Shown here: piece by piece, positions 14,881 to 28,718 of the stretch | How positions within the stretch are numbered: the stretch's first letter is position 1 | Layout of the letters: the number at the start of each line of letters is the position of its first letter | NCBI RefSeq assembly: GCF_050948215.1 | Contig: NW_027489064.1 | Location: forward strand, 1 to 64,000 | DNA from: Halictus rubicundus | Taxonomy: Eukaryota > Arthropoda > Insecta > Hymenoptera > Halictidae | Length of the DNA: 64,000 bases | Direction of reading: 5' to 3' | Translations under genes and position numbers: made by a program | Notes under the pieces: generated by a model | What the model saw: only the letters and a program-made list of their open reading frames with translations | The model's database searches: none | Told to the model about the DNA's origin: nothing

Positions 14881-16605
14881 GATAGGATTGAGGATAGGAT
14901 AGAGGATAGGATAGAGGATAGGATAGAGGATAGGATAGGATAGAGGATAGGATAGGATAAAGGATAGGATAGGATAGAGGATATGATAGGATAGATGATC
15001 GGATAGAGGATAGGATTGGAAAGAGGGCAGGATAGGATAGAGGATAGGATAGGATAGAGGATAGGATAGGATACAGGATAGGATAGGATAGAGGATAGGA
15101 TAGAGGATAGGATAGGATAGAGGATAGGATAGAGGATAGGATGGGATAGAGGATAGGATAGGATAGAGGATAGAATAGGATAGAGGATAGGTTAGGATAG
15201 AGGATAGGATAGGATAGAGGATAGGATAGGATAGAGGATAGGATAGGATGGGATAGAGGATAGGATAGGATAGAGGATATAATAGGATTGAGGAAAGGAT
15301 AGGATAGAGGATAGGATAGGATAGAGGATAGGATAGGATAGAGTATACGATAGAGGATTGGATATGATAGAGGAAAGGATTGAGGATACGATAGAGGATA
15401 GGATAGAGGATAGGATAAGATAGAGGATAGGATAGGATAGAGGATATGATAGGATAGATGATCGGATAGAGGATAGGATAGGATAGAGGATAGGATTGGA
15501 AAGAGGGTAGGATAGGATAGAGGATAGGATAGGATAGAGGATAGGATAGGATAGGATAGGATAGGATAGAGGATAGGATAGGATAGAGGATAGAATAGGA
15601 TAGAGGATAGGATAGGATAGATGATAGGATAGAGGATAGGATAGGATAGAGGATAGGATAGGATAGAGGATAGGATGGGATAGAGGATAGGATAGGATAG
15701 AGGATAGAATAGGATAGAGGATAGGGTAGGATAGAGGATAGGATAGGAAAGGGGATAGGATAGGATAGGGGATAGGATAGGATAGAGGATAGGATAGGAT
15801 AGAGGATAGGATAGAGGATAGGATAGGATAGAGGATAGGATAGGATACAGGATAGGATAGGATACAGGATAGGATAGGATAGAGGATAGGATAGGATAGA
15901 GGATAGGATAGAGGATAGGATGGGATAGAGGATAGGATAGGATAGAGGATAGAATAGGATAGAGGATAGGTTAGGATAGAGGATAGGATAGGATAGAGGA
16001 TAGGATAGAGGATAGGATAGGATAGAGGATAGGATAGGATAGAGGATAGGATGGGATAGAGGATAGGATAGGATAGAGGATAGAATAGGATAGAGGATAG
16101 GGTAGGATAGAGGATAGGATAGGAAAGGGGATAGGATAGGATAGAGGATAGGATAGGATAGAGGATAGAATAGGATAGAGGATAGGATAGGATAGAGGAT
16201 AGGATAGGATAGAGGATCGGATAGAAGATAGGATAGGATAGAGGATAGGATAGGATAGAGGATAGTATATGATAGAGGATAGGATAGAATAGAGGATAGG
16301 ATAGGATTTAGGATAGGATAGGATAGAGGATAGGATTGAGGATAGGATAGAGGATAGGATAGAGGATAGGATAGGATAGAGGATCGGATAGAGGATAGGA
16401 TAGGATAGAGGAAAGGATATAATAGAGGATAGGATAGGTAATTGGATAGGATAGAGGATAGGATAAGGTAGAGGATAGTATAGGATAGAGGATAGGATAG
16501 GATAAAGGATATAATAGGATAGAGGATAGGATAGGATAGAGGATAGGATAGGATAGAGGATAGGATAGGATAGAGGATAGGATAGGATAGAGGATAGGAT
16601 AGGAT
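14881..16605. repeat. Direct duplication, copy 2 (offset 4,860 bp)
   Basis: This is the second copy of 10,021-11,745, with one noticed mismatch. Part of it (about 15,971-16,605) also occurs a third time near 56,081-56,715 at an offset of 40,110 bp. It is satellite only; no gene is visible. Confidence 0.85.
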
Positions 16606-17945
16606 AGAGGATAGGATAGGATAGTATAGAGGATAGGATAGGATAGAGGATAGGATGGGATAGAGGATAGGATAGGATAGAGGATAGAATAGGATAGAGG
16701 ATAGGGTAGGATAGAGGATAGGATAGGATAGAGGATAGGATAGGATAGAGGATAGGATAGGATGGGATAGAGGATAGGATAGGATAGAGGATATAATAGG
16801 ATTGAGGAAAGGATAGGATAGAGGATAGGATAGGATAGAGGATAGGATAGGATAGAGTATACGATAGAGGATAGGATAGAGGATAGGATAAGATAGAGGA
16901 TAGGATAGGATAGAGGATATGATAGGATAGAGGATATGATAGGATAGATGATCGGATAGAGTATAGAATAAGGTAGAGGATAGGATAGGATAGAGGATAT
17001 AATAGGATAGAGGATAGGATAGGATAGAGGATAGGATAGGAAAGGGGATAGGATAGGATAGAGGATAGGATAGGATAGAGGATAGCATAGAGGATAGGAT
17101 AGGATAGAGGATAGGATAGGATAGAGGATAGGATATGATAGAGGATAGGATAGGATAGAGGATAGGATAGAGGATAGGATAGGATAGAGGATAGGATAGG
17201 ATAGAGGATAGGATAGGATAGTGGATAGGATAGGATAGAGGATAGGATAGAGGATAGGATAGAGGATAGGATAGGATAGAGTATAGGATAGGATAGAGGA
17301 TAGGGTAGGATACATGATAGGATAGGATAGAGGATAGGATAGAGGATAGGATAGGATAGAGGATAGGATAGGATAGAGGATAGGATGGGATAGAGGATAG
17401 GATAGGATAGAGGATAGAATAGGATAGAGGATAGGGTAGGATAGAGGATAGGATAGGATAGAGGATAGGATGGGATAGAGGATAGGATAGGATAGAGGAT
17501 ATAATAGGATTGAGGAAAGGATAGGATAGAGGATAGGATAGGATAGAGGATAGGATAGGATAGAGTATACGATAGAGGATAGGATAGAGGATAGGATAAG
17601 ATAGAGGATAGGATAGGATAGAGGATATGATAGGATAGAGGATATGATAGGATAGATGATCGGATAGAGTATAGAATAAGGTAGAGGATAGGATAGGATA
17701 GAGGATATAATAGGATAGAGGATAGGATAGGATAGAGGATAGGATAGGAAAGGGGATAGGATAGGATAGAGGATAGGATAGGATAGAGGATAGCATAGAG
17801 GATAGGATAGGATAGAGGATAGGATAGGATAGAGGATAGGATATGATAGAGGATAGGATAGGATAGAGGATAGGATAGAGGATAGGATAGGATAGAGGAT
17901 AGGATAGGATAGAGTATAGGATAGGATAGAGGATAGGGTAGGATA

Positions 17946-20168
17946 CATGATAGGATAGGATAGAGGATAGGATAGAGGATAGGATAGGATAGAGGATAGG
18001 ATAGGATAGAGGATAGGATGGGATAGAGGATAGGATAGGATAGAGGATAGAATAGGATAGAGGATAGGGTAGGATAGAGGATAGGATAGGATAGAGGATA
18101 GGATAGGATAGAGGATAGGATAGGATGGGATAGAGGATAGGATAGGATAGAGGATATAATAGGATTGAGGAAAGGATAGGATAGAGGATAGGATAGGATA
18201 GAGGATAGGATAGAGTATACGATAGAGGATTGGATATGATAGAGGATAGGATTGAGGATACGATAGAGGATAGGATAGAGGATAGGATAAGATAGAGGAT
18301 AGGATAGGATAGAGGATATGATAGGATAGATGATCGGATAGAGGATAGGATAGGATAGAGGATAGGAGTGGAAAGAGGGTAGGATAGGATAGAGGATAGG
18401 ATAGGATAGAGGATAGGATAGGATAGAGGATAGGAAAGGATACAGGATAGGGTAGGGGATTGGATAGGGAATAGGACAGGATACGATAGAGGATAGCATA
18501 GGATAGAGGATAGGATAGGATAGAGAATAGGATAGGAAAGAGGATAGGATAGTATAGAGGATAGGATAGGACTGACGATGGGATAGCATTGAGGATAGGA
18601 TAGGATAGAGGATAGGATAGAGGATTGGATAGGATAGAGGACAGGATACGATAGAGGATAGGATAGGATAGAGGATAGGATAGGATGGAGGATAGGATAG
18701 GATAGAGGATAGGATAGGATAGAGGATAGGATAGCATAGAGGATAGGATAGGATAGAGGATAGGATATTACAGAGGATAGGATAGAGTATAGGATAGAGG
18801 ATAGGATAGGACAGAGGATAGGATAGAGTATAGGATAGAGGATGCAGGATAGGATAGGATAGAGGGTAGGATAGTATAGGATATAGGATAGGATACAGAA
18901 TAGGAAAGGATATAGGATAGAGAATAGGATATGATATAGGATAGAGAATAGGATAGGATATGAGATATTATAGGATAGAGGATAGGATAGGATATTGAAT
19001 ACGATAGGATTGAGGATAGGATAGGATGGAGGATAGGATAGGACAGAGGATAGGATGGGGGATAGGATAGGATAGAGGATAGGATAGGATAGAGGATAGG
19101 AGAGGGTTGAGGATAGGATAGAGGATAGGGTAGGATAGAGGATATGATAGGATAGAGGATAGGATAGGATAGAGGATAGGATATCATACAGTATAGGATA
19201 GAGGATGGAGGATAGGATAGGATAGAGGATAAGATAGGATAGAGTGTAGGATAGGAAAGAGGATAGGATAGTATAGAGGATAGGATAGGACTGAGGATGG
19301 GATAGGATTGAGGATAGGATAGGATAGAGGATAGGATAGAGGATTGGATAGGATAGAGGACAGGATACGATAGAGGATAGGATAGGATAGAGGATAGGAT
19401 AGGATAGAGGATAGGATAGGATAGGATAGAGGATAGGATAGGATAGAGGATAGGATAGGAGAGAGGATAGGATAGGATAGAGGTTAGGATAGGATAGAGG
19501 ATAGGATAGAGGATTGGATAGGATATAGGACAGGGTACGATAGATGATAGGATAGGATAGAGGATAGGATAGAGGATAGGATAGGATAGAGGATAGGAAA
19601 GGATACAGAATAGGGTAGGGGATTGGATAGGATAGAGGACAGGATACGATAGAGGATAGGATAGGATAGAGGATAGGGTAGGATAGAGAATAGGATAGGA
19701 AAGAGGATAGGATAGGATAGAGGATAGGATATTATTGCGGATGGGATAGGATTGAGGATAGGATAGGATAGAGGATAGGATAGAGGATTGGATAGGATAG
19801 AGGACAGGATACGATAGAGGATACGATAGGATAGAGGATAGGGTAGGATAGAGAATAGGATAGGAAAGAGGATAGGATAGGATAGAGGATAGGATATTAT
19901 TGCGGATGGGATAGGATTGAGGATAGGATAGGATAGAGGATAGGATAGAGGATTGGATAGGATAGAGGACAGGATACGATAGAGGATACGATAGGATAGA
20001 GGATAGGATAGGATAAAGGATAGGATAGGATAGAGGATAGGATAGAGGATAGGATAGGATAGAGGATAGGAGAGGATTGAGGATAGGATAGAGGATAGGA
20101 TAGGATAGAGGATAGGGTAGGATAGAGGATATGATAGGATAGAGGATAGGATAGGATAGAGGATAGGA
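17946..20168. repeat. Long direct repeat, left copy (partner 56,955-59,177)
   Basis: Distinctive variants match at a constant offset of 39,009 bp: the C of GGATACATGA at 17,946 and 56,955, AGTGG at 18,367 and 57,376, and several others to about 20,168. Sequence then diverges. The left copy carries about 594 bp net that the right copy lacks before homology resumes at 20,785. Confidence 0.85.
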
Positions 20169-20784
20169 TATCATACAGTATAGGATAGAGGATGGAGGAT
20201 AGGATAGGATAGAGGATAAGATAGGATAGAGTGTAGGATAGGAAAGAGGATAGGATAGTATAGAGGATAGGATAGGACTGAGGATGGGATAGGATTGAGG
20301 ATAGGATAGGATAGAGGATAGGATAGGATATTGAATACGATAGGATTGAGGATAGGATAGGATGGAGGATAGGATAGGATAGAGGATAGCATGGGGGATA
20401 GGATAGGATAGAGGATAGGATAGGATAGAGGATAGGAGAGGATTGAGGATAGGATAGAGGATAGGATAGGATAGAGGATAGGATAGGATAGAGGATAGGA
20501 AAGGATACAGGATAGGATAGGGGATTGGATAGGGTATAGGACAGGATACGATAGAGGATAGGATAGGATAGAGGATAGGATAGGATAGAGAATAGGATAG
20601 GAAAGAGGATTGGATAGTATAGAGGATAGGATAGGACTGACGATGGGATAGGATTGAGGATAGGATAGGATAGAGGATAGCATAGAGGATTGGATAGGAT
20701 AGAGGACAGGATACGATAGAGGATAGGATAGGATAGAGGATAAGATAGGATAGAGGATAGGACAGGATAGAGGATAGGATAGGA

Positions 20785-22365
20785 TAGAGGATAGGATAGG
20801 ATAGAGGATAGGATAGGATTGAGGATAGGATAGCATAGAGGATAGGATAGCATAGAGGATAGGATAGGATAGACAATAGGATATTACAGAGGATAGGATA
20901 GAGTATAGGATAGAGGATAGGATAGGACAGAGGATAGGATAGAGTATAGGATAGAGGATGCAGGATAGGATAGGATAGAGGGTAGGATAGTATAGGATAT
21001 AGGATAGGATACAGAATAGGAAAGGATATAGGATAGAGAATAGGATATGATATAGGATAGAGAATAGGATAGGATATGGGATATTATAGGATAGAGGATA
21101 GGATAGGATATTGAATACGATAGGATTGAGGATAGGATAGGATGGAGGATAGGATAGGATAGAGGATAGGATAGGATAGAGGATAGGAGAGGATTGAGGA
21201 TAGGATAGAGGATAGGATAGGATAGAGGATAGGGTAGGATAGAGGATAGGATAGGATAGAGGATAGGATGGGATAGAGGATAGGATAGGATTGAGGATAG
21301 AATAGGATAGCGGATAGGATAGGATAGAGGATAGGGTAGGATAGAGGATAGGATAGGATAGAGGATAGGATAGGATGGGATAGAGGATAGGATAGGATAG
21401 AGGTTAGTATAGGATAGAGGATAGGATAGAATAGAGGATAGGATAGGATAAAGGATAGGATAGGATAGAGGATAGGATAGGATAGAGGATAGAATAGGAT
21501 AGAGGATATAATAGGATTGAGGAAAGGATAGGATAGAGGATAGGATAGGATAGAGGATAGGATAGGGTAGAGGATCGGATATTATAGAGGATAGGATAGG
21601 ATATAGGATATAGGATAGGATAGGATAGAGGATATGATAGGATAGAGGATAGTATAGGATAGAGGATAGGATAGGATAGAGGATAGGATAGAGGATAGGG
21701 TAGGATAGAGGATGGGATAGGATAGAGGAATGGATGGGATAGAGGATAGGATAGAATAGAGAATAGGATAGAGTATATGATAGAGGATGGAGGATAGGAT
21801 AGCATAGAGGATATGATAGGATAGAGGATAGGATGGAGGATTGGATAGGATAGAGGATAGGATAGGATAGGATTGAGGATAGGATGGGATAGAGGATAGG
21901 ATAGAATAGAGAATAGGATAGAGTATATGATATAGGATGGAGGATAGGATAGGATTGAGGATAGGATAGGATAGAGGATAGGATAGGATAGAGGATAGGA
22001 TAGGATACAGGATATAGGATAGGATAGGATAGAGGATAGGATAGGATAGAGGATAGGATAGGATAGAGGATAGGATAGGATAGAGGATAGGATAGAGGAT
22101 AGGATAGGATAGAGGATAGGATAGGATAGAGGATAGGATAGGATAGAGGATAGGATAAGATAGAGGATAGGGTAGGATAGAGAATAGGATAGGAAAGAGG
22201 ATAGGATAGGATAGAGGATAGGATATTATAGCGGATGGGATAGGATTGAGGATAGGATAGGATAGAGGATAGGACAGGATAGAGGATAGGATACAATAGA
22301 GTATAGGATAGAGTATAGGATAGAGGATGGAGGATAGGATAGGATAGAGGATAGGATAGGATTGG
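20785..22365. repeat. Long direct repeat, left copy (partner 59,200-60,780)
   Basis: This matches the right copy at a constant offset of 38,415 bp, for example AGACAATAGG at 20,871 and 59,286 and CGGATATTATAG near 21,576 and 59,991. A few substitutions were noticed: T/G near 21,653 versus 60,068, and T/A near 21,726 versus 60,141. Homology breaks at 22,366, where the right copy has a 111 bp module. Confidence 0.85.
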
Positions 22366-24963
22366 TGATAGGATAGGATAGAGGATAGGATAGAATAGAG
22401 GATAGGATAGGATAGTGGATAGGATAGAATAGAGGGTAGGATAGAGTATAGGATAGAGGATGGAGGATACGATAGGATAGAGGATAAGATAGGATAAAGG
22501 ATAGGATAGGATGGATCATAGGATATGACAGAGGATAGGATAGTATAGAGTATAGGTTTGGATAGAGAATAGGATAGGAGATAGGATAGATAATAGGATA
22601 GTATATAGGATATTATAGGATAGAGTATAGGATTGGATAGAGAATAGGATAGGATATAGGATAGATGATAGGATAGGATATAGGATATTATAGGATAGAG
22701 GATAGGATAGGATAGAGGATACGATTCGACAGAGGATAGGATAGGATAGACGATAGAGGATGCGATGGATGATAGGATAGGATAGAGGATAGGATAGGAT
22801 AGAGGATATGATAGGATAGGATTGAGGATAGGATGGGATAGAGGATAGGATAGAATAGAGAATAGGATAGAGTATATGATAGAGGATGGAGGATAGGATA
22901 GGATAGAGGATATGATAGGATAGAGGATAGGATGGAGGATTGGATAGGATAGAGGATAGGATAGGATAGGATTGAGGATAGGATGGGATAGAGGATAGGA
23001 TAGAATAGAGAATAGGATAGAGTATATGATATAGGATGGAGGATAGGATAGGATTGAGGATAGGATAGGATAGAGGATAGGATAGAATAGAGGATATTAT
23101 AGGATAGAGGATAGGATACAATAGAGTATAGGATAGAGTATAGGATAGAGGATGGAGGATAGGATAGGATAGAGGATAGGATAGGATGGATGATAGGATA
23201 TGATAGAGGATAGGATAGGATAGAGGATAGGATAGGATAAAGGAAAGGATAGGATAGAGTATAGGATAGGATAGAGGATAGGATAGCGGATAGGATAGAG
23301 GAAAGGATAGGATAGAGGATAGGATAGGATAGAGGATACGATATGATACAGGATAGGGTAGGATGGAGGATAGGATAGGATAGAGGATAGGATGGGATAG
23401 ACGATAGAGGATGCGATGCATGATAGGATATGATAGAGGATAGGATAGGATGGAGGACAGGATAGGATAGAGGATAGGATAGGATAGAGGATAGGATAGG
23501 ATAGAGGATAGGATAGGATAGAGGAAAGGGTAGAGGATAGGATAGGATAGAGGATAGGATAGGATAGAGGATAGGAGAGGATACGATAGAGGATAGTATA
23601 GATGATAGGATAGGTTAGAGGATCTGATAGAGGATAGGATAGGATAGAGGATAGGATAGGATAGGATAGAGGATAGGATAGGATAGGATAGAGGATAGGA
23701 TAGGATAGAGGATAGGATAGGATAGAGGATAGGATAGGATAGAGGATAGGATAGGATAGAGGATAGGATAGGATAGAGGATAGGATAGGATAGAGGATTG
23801 GATATGATAGAGGATAGGATAGAGGATAAAATAGGATAGATGATATTATAGGATAGAGGATAGGATATGATAGAGTAAACGATATTATAGAGGATAGGAT
23901 AGAGGATAGGATAGGATCGAGGATAGGATAGAGGATAGGATAGAGGATAGGATAGGATAGGGGATAGGATAGGATAGAGGATCGGATAGAGGATAGGATA
24001 GGATAGAGGATAGGATAGGATAGAGGATAGGATAGGATACGATAGAGGATAGTATAGATGATAGGATAGGTTAGAGGATCTGATAGAGGATAGGATAGGA
24101 TAGAGGATAGGATTGGATAGAGGATAGGATTGGATAGAGGATAGGATAGAGGATAGGATAGAGGATAGGATAGAGGATAGGATAGGATAGAGGATAGGAT
24201 AGGATAGAGGATAGGATAGGATAGAGGGTAGAGGATAGGATAGGATAGAGGATAGGATAGGATAGAGAATAGGATAGGATAGAGGATAAGATAGGATAGA
24301 GTGTAGGAAAGTATTGATGATAGGATGTGTGAGAGGATATTATAGTATAGAGTATATGATAGGATACAGAATAGGATAGGATATAGGATAGAGAATAGGA
24401 TAGGATATAGGATAGAGAATAGGATAGGATATAGGATAGGATAGGATAGAGGATAGGACAGGATAGAGGATAGGATAGGATAGAGGATAGGATATCATAC
24501 AGTATAGGATAGAGGATGGAGGATAGGATAGGATAGAGGATAAGATAGGATAGAGCGTAGGAAAGTATTCATGATAGGATATGTGAGAGGATAGGATAGT
24601 ATAGAGTTTAGGATTGGATAGAGAATAGGATAGGATATAGGATAGAGAATAGCATAGGATATAGGATAGAGAATAGGATAGGATATAGGATATTATAGGA
24701 TAGAGGATAGGATAGGATAGAGGATAGGATAGGATAGAGGATAGGATAGGATAGAGGGTAGGATAGCATAGATGATAGGATAGGATAGAGGATAGGATGG
24801 AGGATAGGATAGGATAGAGGATAGTATAGGATAGAGCTTAGGATAGGATTGTGGATAGGATAGGATAGAGGATAGGACAGGATAGAGGATAGGATACAAT
24901 AGAGTATAGGATAGAGTATAGGATAGAGGATGGAGGATAGGATAGGATAGAGGATAGGATAGG

Positions 24964-25074
24964 ATTGGGATAGATAGATAGGATAGATAATAGAGGATAG
25001 GATAGGATAAAGGATACGATATGATAGTGGATAGGCTAGGATGGAGGATAGGATAGGATAGAGGATAGGATAGG
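24964..25074. repeat. 111 bp module bounded by ATTGG
   Basis: This module lies between two ATTGG pentamers 111 bp apart. It contains GATAGATAGATAGG, GATAATAGAGG, GATATGATAGTGG and the rare GGATAGGCTAGGATGG. The same module occurs at 60,776-60,886 and 63,818-63,928. It is missing at 22,361, where a single ATTGG remains in otherwise matching sequence. Confidence 0.75.
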
Positions 25075-26420
25075 ATTGGTGATAGGATAGGATAGAGGAT
25101 AGGATAGAATAGAGGATAGGATAGGATAGTGGATAGGATAGAATAGAGGGTAGGATAGAGTATAGGATAGAGGATGGAGGATACGATAGGATAGAGGATA
25201 AGATAGGATAAAGGATAGGATAGGATGGATCATAGGATATGACAGAGGATAGGATAGTATAGAGTATAGGTTTGGATAGAGAATAGGATAGGAGATAGGA
25301 TAGATAATAGGATAGTATATAGGATATTATAGGATAGAGTATAGGATTGGATAGAGAATAGGATAGGATATAGGATAGATGATAGGATAGGATATAGGAT
25401 ATTATAGGATAGAGGATAGGATAGGATAGAGGATACGATATGACAGAGGATAGGATAGGATAGACGATAGAGGATGCGATGGATGATAGGATAGGATAGA
25501 GGATAGGATAGGATAGAGGATATGATAGGATAGGATTGAGGATAGGATGGGATAGAGGATAGGATAGAATAGAGAATAGGATAGAGTATATGATAGAGGA
25601 TGGAGGATAGGATAGGATAGAGGATATGATAGGATAGAGGATAGGATGGAGGATTGGATAGGATAGAGGATAGGATAGGATAGGATTGAGGATAGGATGG
25701 GATAGAGGATAGGATAGAATAGAGAATAGGATAGAGTATATGATATAGGATGGAGGATAGGATAGGATTGAGGATAGGATAGGATAGAGGATAGGATAGA
25801 ATAGAGGATATTATAGGATAGAGGATAGGATACAATAGAGTATAGGATAGAGTATAGGATAGAGGATGGAGGATAGGATAGGATAGAGGATAGGATAGGA
25901 TGGATGATAGGATATGATAGAGGATAGGATAGGATAGAGGATAGGATATGATAGAGGAAAGGATAGGATAGAGTATAGGATAGGATAGAGGATAGGATAG
26001 CGGATAGGATAGAGGAAAGGATAGGATAGAGGATAGGATAGGATAGAGGATACGATATGATACAGGATAGGGTAGGATGGAGGATAGGATAGGATAGAGG
26101 ATAGGATGGGATAGACGATAGAGGATGCGATGCATGATAGGATATGATAGAGGATAGGATAGGATGGAGGACAGGATAGGATAGAGGATAGGATAGGATA
26201 GAGGATAGGATAGGATAGAGGATAGGATAGGATAGAGGAAAGGGTAGAGGATAGGATAGGATAGAGGATAGGATAGGATAGAGGATAGGAGAGGATACGA
26301 TAGAGGATAGTATAGATGATAGGATAGGTTAGAGGATCTGATAGAGGATAGGATAGGATAGAGGATAGGATAGGATAGGATAGAGGATAGGATAGGATAG
26401 AGGAAAGGGTAGAGGATAGG

Positions 26421-27563
26421 ATAGGATAGAGGATTGGATATGATAGAGGATAGGATAGAGGATAAAATAGGATAGATGATATTATAGGATAGAGGATAGG
26501 ATATGATAGAGTAAACGATATTATAGAGGATAGGATAGAGGATAGGATAGGATCGAGGATAGGATAGAGGATAGGATAGAGGATAGGATAGGATAGGGGA
26601 TAGGATAGGATAGAGGATCGGATAGAGGATAGGATAGGATAGAGGATAGGATAGGATAGAGGATAGGATAGGATAGAGGATAGGATAGGATAGAGGATAG
26701 GATAGGATACGATAGAGGATAGTATAGATGATAGGATAGGTTAGAGGATCTGATAGAGGATAGGATAGGATAGAGGATAGGATTGGATAGAGGATAGGAT
26801 TGGATAGAGGATAGGATAGAGGATAGGATAGAGGATAGGATAGAGGATAGGATAGGATAGAGGATAGGATAGGATAGAGGATAGGATAGGATAGAGGGTA
26901 GAGGATAGGATAGGATAGAGGATAGGATAGGATAGAGAATAGGATAGGATAGAGGATAAGATAGGATAGTGTGTAGGAAAGTATTGATGATAGGATGTGT
27001 GAGAGGATATTATAGTATAGAGTATATGATAGGATACAGAATAGGATAGGATATAGGATAGAGAATAGGATAGGATATAGGATAGAGAATAGGATAGGAT
27101 ATAGGATAGGATAGGATAGAGGATAGGACAGGATAGAAGATAGGATAGGATAGAGGATAGGATATCATACAGTATAGGATAGAGGATGGAGGATAGGATA
27201 GGATAGAGGATAAGATAGGATAGAGCGTAGGAAAGTATTCATGATAGGATATGTGAGAGGATAGGATAGTATAGAGTTTAGGATTGGATAGAGAATAGGA
27301 TAGGATATAGGATAGAGAATAGCATAGGATATAGGATAGAGAATAGGATAGGATATAGGATATTATAGGATCGAGGATAGGATAGGATAGAGGATAGGAT
27401 AGGATAGAGGGTAGGATAGCATAGATGATAGGATAGGATAGAGGATAGGATGGAGGATAGGATAGGATAGAGGATAGTATAGGATAGAGCTTAGGATAGG
27501 ATAGAGGATAGGATAGGATAGAGGATAGGATAGGATAGAGGATATGATAGGATAAAGGATAGG
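26421..27563. repeat. 1,143 bp tandem unit, copy 1
   Basis: Markers repeat exactly 1,143 bp apart between this unit and the next: TGATATTATA at 26,477 and 27,620, AGCGTAG at 27,224 and 28,367, and AGCTTAGG at 27,488 and 28,631. Only isolated substitutions were noticed. Related but not equally spaced copies lie near 23.8-24.9, 29.4-30.5 and 62.3-63.3 kb. Confidence 0.8.
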
Positions 27564-28718
27564 ATAGGATAGAGGATTGGATATGATAGAGGATAGGATA
27601 GAGGATAAAATAGGATAGATGATATTATAGGATAGAGGATAGGATATGATAGAGTAAACGATATTATAGAGGATAGGATAGAGGATAGGATAGGATCGAG
27701 GATAGGATAGAGGATAGGATAGAGGATAGGATAGGATAGGGGATAGGATAGGATAGAGGATCGGATAGAGGATAGGATAGGATAGAGGATAGGATAGGAT
27801 AGAGGATAGGATAGGATAGAGGATAGGATAGGATAGAGGATAGGATAGGATACGATAGAGGATAGTATAGATGATAGGATAGGTTAGAGGATCTGATAGA
27901 GGATAGGATAGGATAGAGGATAGGATTGGATAGAGGATAGGATTGGATAGAGGATAGGATAGAGGATAGGATAGAGGATAGGATAGAGGATAGGATAGGA
28001 TAGAGGATAGGATAGGATAGAGGATAGGATAGGATAGAGGGTAGAGGATAGGATAGGATAGAGGATAGGATAGGATAGAGAATAGGATAGGATAGAGGAT
28101 AAGATAGGATAGTGTGTAGGAAAGTATTGATGATAGGATGTGTGAGAGGATATTATAGTATAGAGTATATGATAGGATACAGAATAGGATAGGATATAGG
28201 ATAGAGAATAGGATAGGATATAGGATAGAGAATAGGATAGGATATAGGATAGGATAGGATAGAGGATAGGACAGGATAGAAGATAGGATAGGATAGAGGA
28301 TAGGATATCATACAGTATAGGATAGAGGATGGAGGATAGGATAGGATAGAGGATAAGATAGGATAGAGCGTAGGAAAGTATTCATGATAGGATATGTGAG
28401 AGGATAGGATAGTATAGAGTTTAGGATTGGATAGAGAATAGGATAGGATATAGGATAGAGAATAGCATAGGATATAGGATAGAGAATAGGATAGGATATA
28501 GGATATTATAGGATCGAGGATAGGATAGGATTGAGGATAGGATAGGATAGAGGGTAGGATAGCATAGATGATAGGATAGGATAGAGGATAGGATGGAGGA
28601 TAGGATAGGATAGAGGATAGTATAGGATAGAGCTTAGGATAGGATAGAGGATAGGATAGGATAGAGGATAGGATAGGATAGAGGATATGATAGGATAAAG
28701 GATAGGATAGGATAGAGG
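27564..28718. repeat. 1,143 bp tandem unit, copy 2
   Basis: This is the second copy of the 1,143 bp unit, directly adjacent to the first. It stays in phase until about 28,718, where GGATTGG in the first unit corresponds to GGATAGG here. It is satellite only, with no gene content. Confidence 0.8.

Larger units (their letters stand above)
1..18365. repeat. GGATA/GGATAGA satellite, regular block A
   Basis: This is a continuous array of GGATA and GGATAGA words, mostly alternating as the 12-mer GGATAGGATAGA, with point variants such as GAATAGG, GGTTAGG, GGTAGG, GATCGGATAGAAG and GATATAATAGG. Variants recur in the same order at kilobase spacing, so the array has higher-order structure. One recurring module is GAGTATACGATAG, then GGATTGGATATGATAG, then GATTGAGGATACGATAG, then GATGATCGGATAG. 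It is seen for example near 0.6, 5.0, 6.7, 8.5, 9.1, 10.5, 13.3, 13.9 and 15.3 kb. No gene, RNA gene or regulatory site is visible. Minus-strand frames stay open for thousands of codons only because the repeat lacks stops on that strand. The right-hand boundary is placed where the variant set changes, and it is approximate. Confidence 0.95.

Noticed and set aside
5986..17796. Minus-strand open frame of 3,936 codons made of Tyr, Pro, Ile, Leu and Ser repeats
   Set aside because: The minus-strand satellite has no stop codons in any frame. The peptide has no domain, no composition change and no gene context, and indels of 5 or 7 bp merely switch frames. It is not a gene.
1..18365. CRISPR-like array
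   Set aside because: There are repeats but no unique spacers. Unit lengths of 5, 7 and 12 bp and continuous tandem structure indicate satellite.
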